Shown piece after piece: positions 7,778-12,362 of a DNA stretch of 12,362 bases; the stretch's first letter is position 1, and every line of letters starts with the position of its first letter. Both the position numbers and the translations under genes were made by a program. Below the pieces are notes generated by a model. The model worked only from the letters and a program-made list of their open reading frames with translations, did not search any database and was not told the origin of the DNA. This DNA comes from Rickettsiella sp. (GTDB lineage Bacteria; Pseudomonadota; Gammaproteobacteria; Diplorickettsiales; Diplorickettsiaceae): NCBI GenBank assembly GCA_031119195.1, contig JAVHYG010000043.1, positions 1-12,362 on the forward strand. Direction: 5' to 3'.

Positions 7778-8770
7778 CTAGGCCATTACTTTGACTCTTT
7801 GTGTATTAACTTGCTCTAAATGTTTATCGCGCCAGTCAATCAATTTTTTTAAACCTTCTTCCAAGCAGACTTCTGCTTTAAAACCAATTTCTGATATGGA
7901 TTTTTTTGTGCACGCAATGCGATTTTTTACAAAAGTCAACCCTTCTGGTTCGTATTTTATTTTTAAATTGCTACCCGTAATTTTTAAAATCAATGTCACT
8001 AACTCTTTAATTGAAGTACGTATTCCGGTTCCAACATTATAAAATTGATCCGTCGTATCAGCCTTCATGGCACAAATATTTGCTTTTGCACAATCCCCTA
8101 CATAAACGAAATCATAGGCTTGCGAGCCATCACCATAAATACAGGGTGAAAGTTTTTTATCTAAATTATCTAAGATCTTCATAATTACAGCAATATATAC
8201 CCCTCGATAATCTTGGCGAGGACCGTAAACATTCATATATCGAAGACCTACAAAGGGTAACTTATATCGATGATAATACGCCTTGGCCATCGCTTCGCCT
8301 GAAATTTTAGTACAACCATAGAAATTCGTGTTAAGAAATGGATGATCTTCATTCATAGGCTCTTGAATCGCATCACCGTAAACAGAAGCAGAAGAAGAGT
8401 AAACAAGCCGTTTTATATTGTGTTTAACACACGCTTCAAGCACATTAAAAGTCCCTTCTATATTCACTTTAAAAGCTGAACGAGGAAATTCATGACATTG
8501 TAATAACCACAGTGCCGCGAAATGGAATATTCCATCTGCTCCTTTAAGAGCCTCATTCAAAATATCAGGTTGACAAACGTCTCCGCCCATTTCAAAAACT
8601 CGCACGCGTGGATCTTTGAGCGCCTGTCGCAAATTATCTATAGTCCCACGAGAAAAATTGTCATAAATAATAATTTCTTTGATATCCTCTTCTAAAAGTG
8701 AATCAATAGTATGCGATCCAATGAGACCAGCTCCACCAACAAATACAAACTTTTTGCCAATCAATTCCAT
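7778..8770 (-). CDS. NAD-dependent sugar epimerase/dehydratase (extended SDR)
   Basis: This 330-residue protein is an extended short-chain dehydrogenase. The dinucleotide motif GGAGLIG is at residues 12-18, Asp37 (IYDNFSRG) would bind the NAD ribose, and the catalytic set is SSSAS (125-129) with Tyr151-x-x-x-Lys155 in FYGCTKISGE. The active site has SSSASVYG rather than the Asp-Glu pair of RmlB-type 4,6-dehydratases, so a UDP-sugar 4-epimerase or C4 oxidoreductase is more likely than a dehydratase. The substrate is unknown. The start is supported by a good Shine-Dalgarno 5 bases upstream. Its neighbours suggest it sets the stereochemistry of a nucleotide sugar for the same polymer. Confidence 0.9.
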   Translation of the reverse strand: MELIGKKFVFVGGAGLIGSHTIDSLLEEDIKEIIIYDNFSRGTIDNLRQALKDPRVRVFEMGGDVCQPDILNEALKGADGIFHFAALWLLQCHEFPRSAFKVNIEGTFNVLEACVKHNIKRLVYSSSASVYGDAIQEPMNEDHPFLNTNFYGCTKISGEAMAKAYYHRYKLPFVGLRYMNVYGPRQDYRGVYIAVIMKILDNLDKKLSPCIYGDGSQAYDFVYVGDCAKANICAMKADTTDQFYNVGTGIRTSIKELVTLILKITGSNLKIKYEPEGLTFVKNRIACTKKSISEIGFKAEVCLEEGLKKLIDWRDKHLEQVNTQRVKVMA

Positions 8771-8775
8771 TATTT

Positions 8776-8780
8776 ACCTT
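8776..8780 (-). promoter_or_regulatory. Ribosome binding site of the epimerase gene
   Basis: On the - strand the sequence reads TAAGGTAAATA then ATG, giving AAGGT with a 5-base spacer. It is the clearest Shine-Dalgarno in the block; several neighbouring genes have none and seem to rely on coupling. Confidence 0.55.
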
Positions 8781-8809
8781 ACGTCCCATATAAAAATACA
8801 ACTTAATGA

Positions 8810-10153
8810 TTATAAACTAAAATATTTCTTATTTTTAGCAATACGATTTGATATATAACATATATATCTTTTAAAACCCTCAAAAATAAATATCAATTTA
8901 CTTTTACCGCTATATTGTGAATCAAATAAAAAAACAAAAAAATTAATAATCATAAATTTAATTTCAGAAATAATAACATAGACATAATTAATTATAAAAT
9001 TAGCTCGTTTTATAGCGTTTAAATCCTCAGTAATAATTTCGCTAAAAATATGGGTATTAATTAATTTTTTTTTATCTAACTTATCTAATTCATTTTCAAC
9101 AAGTTGAGAGAGTTTTTTCTCAGAGAATGTTTGAGAAAAAATCAAATCATTGTAAGCTTTTGTGGTCAATTTATATAAAAAATCAATATCTTTTAACTTA
9201 TTCACCACATCTGGGAAATTAGAAAAATCCTTATTTAAACAGATGTAATGAATGTTCTCTTGTAATATTCCATTGTAATAACCTGGAAATAATATCATTG
9301 CCGTATGTGCCGCTGCTGCTTCAAATATACGGGGTGAAATAGTGGCATAAGAAACATTATTTTCATACTGAAATAATAAATTTTTATACGCAAATGTAAA
9401 ATCTATTTTTGGGTATAGAGCAAAAAGTTTCTTTACTTGTTTAGTTATCTCACCCGTTGCATCCCAAATACTCGCGCCACTTTCTGTCCCTAAAACAGCG
9501 CGCGCCGATAGAAGACAATTTATCCAGTTCTGGCCATAAATTCTTTTACTTTCTTGAAGGCTGATGTCACATTTTAAACCATATTGATTTGCTCTATTCA
9601 TCACTCCTTCAGCAATTAAAATACGTTCTTGTGCTAAACGACCTAAAGAAAATGGATAAATTCTAGATCGATAAAAAATATCAACAGGTCGATTTTCCAA
9701 CGGTGTAAATTTAATTTTTTGCAAGGATTCCGATACATATGCAGTTAAAACAGTAACTTTTTTAACTTTTTGAAGCTTTTCATGAAAATATACCTTATTT
9801 ATAGTGTTACTATCAACCAAAGTAAATAATAAATCAATGTCTAAATTAATCAAGGTAGAGATGGTTTTATTTCCATTTACATACTCATCTTGCAAGAAAA
9901 CAAATTTTATGCCATTAAACAACGAAATTTTCTCTTTTAATGAGTCAGGTAAATAATAATTATTGTATATTTTTATTGAATAATGAATACCAATAGCATC
10001 AAAATTATTAAGGTCTAATTTATGAAATAGCTTGAATGTTAAGGGGTTTTCTACAAACCAATGCAGACAAGAATAAGAGGTTATTGCTTTAATATGATCT
10101 TGAACAGCCATTGTATGATGACCTGTATCTGCCAAAAATAATACATTTTTCAT
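8810..10153 (-). CDS. Glycosyltransferase-like protein, paralogue B
   Basis: This 447-residue protein looks like a GT-B glycosyltransferase. A first domain starts MKNVLFLAD and carries IHYS (57-60) and FLQDEY (86-91). The second has LGTESGASI (221-229), DATGE (231-235) and ISPRIFEAAAAH (272-283), the last resembling the sugar-nucleotide-binding helix with its Glu. It is clearly paralogous to the gene just upstream: the same motifs occur in the same order with similar spacing. The two overlap by 4 bases (ATGA), so translation is coupled. A hydrophobic stretch at about 386-410 may be a membrane-associating helix; the paralogue shows nothing as strong there. Donor and acceptor are unknown. Codon use is very AT-rich. 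Confidence 0.75.
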   Translation of the reverse strand: MKNVLFLADTGHHTMAVQDHIKAITSYSCLHWFVENPLTFKLFHKLDLNNFDAIGIHYSIKIYNNYYLPDSLKEKISLFNGIKFVFLQDEYVNGNKTISTLINLDIDLLFTLVDSNTINKVYFHEKLQKVKKVTVLTAYVSESLQKIKFTPLENRPVDIFYRSRIYPFSLGRLAQERILIAEGVMNRANQYGLKCDISLQESKRIYGQNWINCLLSARAVLGTESGASIWDATGEITKQVKKLFALYPKIDFTFAYKNLLFQYENNVSYATISPRIFEAAAAHTAMILFPGYYNGILQENIHYICLNKDFSNFPDVVNKLKDIDFLYKLTTKAYNDLIFSQTFSEKKLSQLVENELDKLDKKKLINTHIFSEIITEDLNAIKRANFIINYVYVIISEIKFMIINFFVFLFDSQYSGKSKLIFIFEGFKRYICYISNRIAKNKKYFSL

Positions 10154-11445
10154 ACATTACTTTTATCTAAAAAAATAAAATATAACGATCTAACTAACCG
10201 TTTCATTAATTCTGGTATTATTCTGAATACGGATCTTCTATAAAGCTTTATTTTTTTTAACAAAATATCTTTTAGTTTAAAACTATTACTTGCTACAAGA
10301 AAACAATCTTGAGTGTAAGGAAGATTAATTCTATTTATTTTACGTAAACTCACCTCATTAGAAACTATACCATCAAAATTACAGATAAAATTTTTATAGG
10401 AATACAAATTATTTAATGCAATTTCATGATAAGCATCATCAGCAATTTTTTGTAATGTATCAATCGAGTGTATACAATCTATTACAGTGTTTATATTGCT
10501 AAAATCTTTCTTTAAGGGAATATAGTGCTGCCAAGCTTTTAGTATGCCTGAATACTCTCCTTCATAGAGTATTAATACCGTTTTCAATGCAATTGCTTCA
10601 AAACATCTTGGTGATATTTGATTCAATATTATTTTTCCTTCATGATTTTTTAAAAATAATTCATATATTTTTTCAAACGAGGCTAAAGGATGATAAATGC
10701 GATATTTTTCGACATGCTTTTCTAGTTCGCCAGTAAAGTCAACGATACTAGAGCCGCTTTCCACACCCAGCATAGTTTTACAGGAACAAATAAAATGAGT
10801 CCATTGTTTACCATAATAACGATTATTTTCTTTATAAGACAAATCGATCTGCAATTTATAGTTTTTTGTATACTTATAAAAAGTATCTACAATCTGGAAT
10901 TTTTCTGCGCCTAATGATCCTAACCAAAAAGGAACTTTACGTGCCCTATAACCCACTTGAATTGGCCTATCCTTTAATAAAGGTACATTTTCAGAAAGTA
11001 AATTTTCTGGGATATACCCTGTTAACGTATTTATTTTTTTTAGTGTAGGAAATAAAGCAGTAGGATATACCTTTTCAATCTCTAAACTTGGTACACATGT
11101 ATATAAAATATCAAATCCTAATTTTCTAATCTCTGCATGAATTGTATTAATTCTACGATATTCATCTTGTATAAAAACAACCTTTAAGCCTTTAAAGTTT
11201 GAAATATTTTTTTTGGCATTCTCAGAAAGATAAAAATTACCCAATAAGGAGAGTGAATAATGAACGATTAAAACATCAAATTTTTTCAAATTTAATTTTT
11301 CAGGATACGTTAAAATATTTGAAAATAGATAAATATGATGTTTTGAATACCTTGCAAATGCATCGATATGATCGATAATAGTCGACGCATTTTTGTTAGC
11401 AATAGGCCTATTACACATTAAAAGTATATGTAAAGCTTGATTCAT
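10150..11445 (-). CDS. Glycosyltransferase-like protein, paralogue A
   Basis: This 431-residue protein shares the paralogue's architecture. The N-terminal domain has VHYS (61-64) and FIQDEY (91-96), then TLTGYIPE (140-147), YRARKVPFWLG (166-176), LGVESGSSI (226-234), DFTGE (236-240) and ISPRCFEAIALK (277-288), followed by EGEYSGIL and a LKKDFSN segment. The late FEA block and the overall two-domain layout suggest a GT-B glycosyltransferase, but the protein does not match a subfamily I can name. The C-terminal ~60 residues are basic and mixed hydrophobic, compatible with membrane-surface binding. It begins 15 bases after the AsnB homologue stop, with an AGGGA about 12 bases before the ATG, and ends in a 4-base overlap with paralogue B. 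Confidence 0.75.
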   Translation of the reverse strand: MNQALHILLMCNRPIANKNASTIIDHIDAFARYSKHHIYLFSNILTYPEKLNLKKFDVLIVHYSLSLLGNFYLSENAKKNISNFKGLKVVFIQDEYRRINTIHAEIRKLGFDILYTCVPSLEIEKVYPTALFPTLKKINTLTGYIPENLLSENVPLLKDRPIQVGYRARKVPFWLGSLGAEKFQIVDTFYKYTKNYKLQIDLSYKENNRYYGKQWTHFICSCKTMLGVESGSSIVDFTGELEKHVEKYRIYHPLASFEKIYELFLKNHEGKIILNQISPRCFEAIALKTVLILYEGEYSGILKAWQHYIPLKKDFSNINTVIDCIHSIDTLQKIADDAYHEIALNNLYSYKNFICNFDGIVSNEVSLRKINRINLPYTQDCFLVASNSFKLKDILLKKIKLYRRSVFRIIPELMKRLVRSLYFIFLDKSNV

Positions 11446-11460
11446 TTAAGTATACATTCC

Positions 11461-12362
11461 CTAAGCGTTTCTATCTATAAATTCTATAAACCATAATTCC
11501 AAACATAAAGCCCCCCAAATTGCACGAACGTCGAGAGCATTGCTTTTTAAAAGCTGTTTTAGTCTATTTATATCAAATATACCCCGTTCTTTTGATTTTT
11601 TTGAAAATAATACCTCTTCAATAAATGTACGTTGTTTTCCATAGAACCATTCAGATAAAGGTACTGGAAAGCCCATTTTGTCTTTTCTATTAAGAATACG
11701 TTTTGGAATACTTGATTTAACTGCTTGACGAAAAATATGTTTCGTTTTGCCTTCTGAAAATTTAATTTTGTCAGGTATATAAGCTGAAAATTCAACTAAG
11801 TGATGATCAAGCAATGGAACGCGTGATTCCAATGAGGCTGCCATACTCATACGATCCTCGACTTGCAACAAAGCAGGCAATGAGGTCTTTAAATCAAAAT
11901 ATAACATTTTATTAAGTAAAGAGTTATTATTGTATTGATTAAATATTTTTTGAAATCTAGTGAAGCAATTTTCATTATGCAAATAACTTGAAGAATAAAT
12001 TTCATTGTGAGTTTGTTTGCGATTAACCAAATGGAAATAACTGATATCTTCTTTACAAAAAAAACTTTTAGCTAAAAATGACTTTAACATTAATTTATAA
12101 TTAGCTAACAAAACTAAATTTTCAGCGATTGCTGATAATGAAATTTCTTGCAAGTATGCTTTACCAGTAATCGCACTCGTAAGACATTTTTCTAAATAGG
12201 CGATTAAATACCTTGCATAACCAACGAATAACTCATCCCCCCCTTGTCCCCCTAAAACCACTTTAACATGCTTAGCAGCATACTTGGCAACATAATATTG
12301 TGGAATTATACCTGGACCAGCAGCAGGTTCATCCATGAAATAAATTAATTTAGGAAGAATAG
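11461..12362 (-). CDS. asnB-like: Asparagine synthase (glutamine-hydrolysing) homologue, C-terminal part (5' end outside window)
   Basis: The frame stays open to the right edge, with residues reading ILPKLIYF before the Met at 12336, so that Met is internal and the gene is cut by the window. About 299 codons of the synthetase half are seen. Diagnostic blocks are LGGQGGDELFVGY (pyrophosphatase-domain region), SMAASLESRVPLLDHHLVEF and GFPVPLSEWF, all matching the AsnB family. The ATP loop and the glutaminase half with its N-terminal Cys lie beyond the edge and could not be checked. It differs substantially from the complete homologue at 3735-5588, so the two are not a recent duplication. Likely role: amide formation on a sugar carboxylate; ordinary asparagine synthesis is not excluded. 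Confidence 0.9.
   Translation of the reverse strand, partial: ILPKLIYFMDEPAAGPGIIPQYYVAKYAAKHVKVVLGGQGGDELFVGYARYLIAYLEKCLTSAITGKAYLQEISLSAIAENLVLLANYKLMLKSFLAKSFFCKEDISYFHLVNRKQTHNEIYSSSYLHNENCFTRFQKIFNQYNNNSLLNKMLYFDLKTSLPALLQVEDRMSMAASLESRVPLLDHHLVEFSAYIPDKIKFSEGKTKHIFRQAVKSSIPKRILNRKDKMGFPVPLSEWFYGKQRTFIEEVLFSKKSKERGIFDINRLKQLLKSNALDVRAIWGALCLELWFIEFIDRNA

Noticed and set aside
10866..11048. Small + strand open frame inside glycosyltransferase paralogue A
   Set aside because: It lies wholly antisense to a well-supported gene, and its product shows no recognisable family features. The same applies to the other short antisense frames at 496-681, 3504-3698 and 7791-8042.
1..12362. CRISPR arrays, tRNA or rRNA genes, insertion sequences, transposase remnants, RfaH ops element
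   Set aside because: I looked on both strands and saw no regularly spaced repeats, cloverleaf-like sequences, transposase motifs or an ops-like GGCGGTAG sequence.

Overview
This 12.4 kb window is part of an AT-rich surface-polysaccharide (O-antigen or capsule type) biosynthesis locus. Base composition and the gene families suggest a low-GC Gram-negative bacterium, plausibly a gammaproteobacterium of the Legionella/Coxiella/Francisella kind. That placement is inferred from gene content and protein style; no rRNA or other marker gene is present.

Layout. Two gene blocks converge. The left block is on the + strand: the 3' end of a glycosyltransferase (1-659, cut by the window edge), a WbqC-family gene (668-1324), and a fused formyltransferase-polysaccharide deacetylase gene (1317-2725) whose apparent start lies out of frame with its body. 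The blocks meet at 2726-2804, where I see no convincing terminator. The right block is on the - strand and is tightly packed, transcribed from the right edge inward: a partial glutamine-dependent asparagine synthase homologue (12362-11461), two tandem paralogous glycosyltransferase-like genes (11445-10150 and 10153-8810), an extended SDR sugar epimerase (8770-7778), a DegT/DnrJ/EryC1 PLP aminotransferase (7724-6579), a SAM methyltransferase (6589-5591), a complete second asparagine synthase homologue (5588-3735) and a second sugar formyltransferase (3728-2805). Gaps are 2 to 53 bases, two pairs overlap, and the promoter must lie beyond the right edge.

How the genes fit together (inference). 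The aminotransferase would convert a keto nucleotide sugar to an amino sugar and a formyltransferase would N-formylate it. The SDR enzyme would set sugar stereochemistry. The AsnB-like enzymes would amidate uronic acids or other carboxylates, as proposed for Francisella O-antigen, whose locus also carries an AsnB-like gene and an N-formyltransferase. The methyltransferase and the glycosyltransferases would finish and assemble the unit. No flippase, polymerase, chain-length regulator or 4,6-dehydratase is seen here.

The most notable signal is at 1317-1345. A well-formed start (ATG overlapping the wbqC-like stop) encodes the first strand of a formyltransferase, but a run of ten T puts it out of frame with the intact 466-codon body downstream. 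Changing the run to 8 or 11 T restores one continuous protein of about 468 residues with formyltransferase and deacetylase domains. This could be phase variation, slippage-dependent expression, early decay or a sequencing error.
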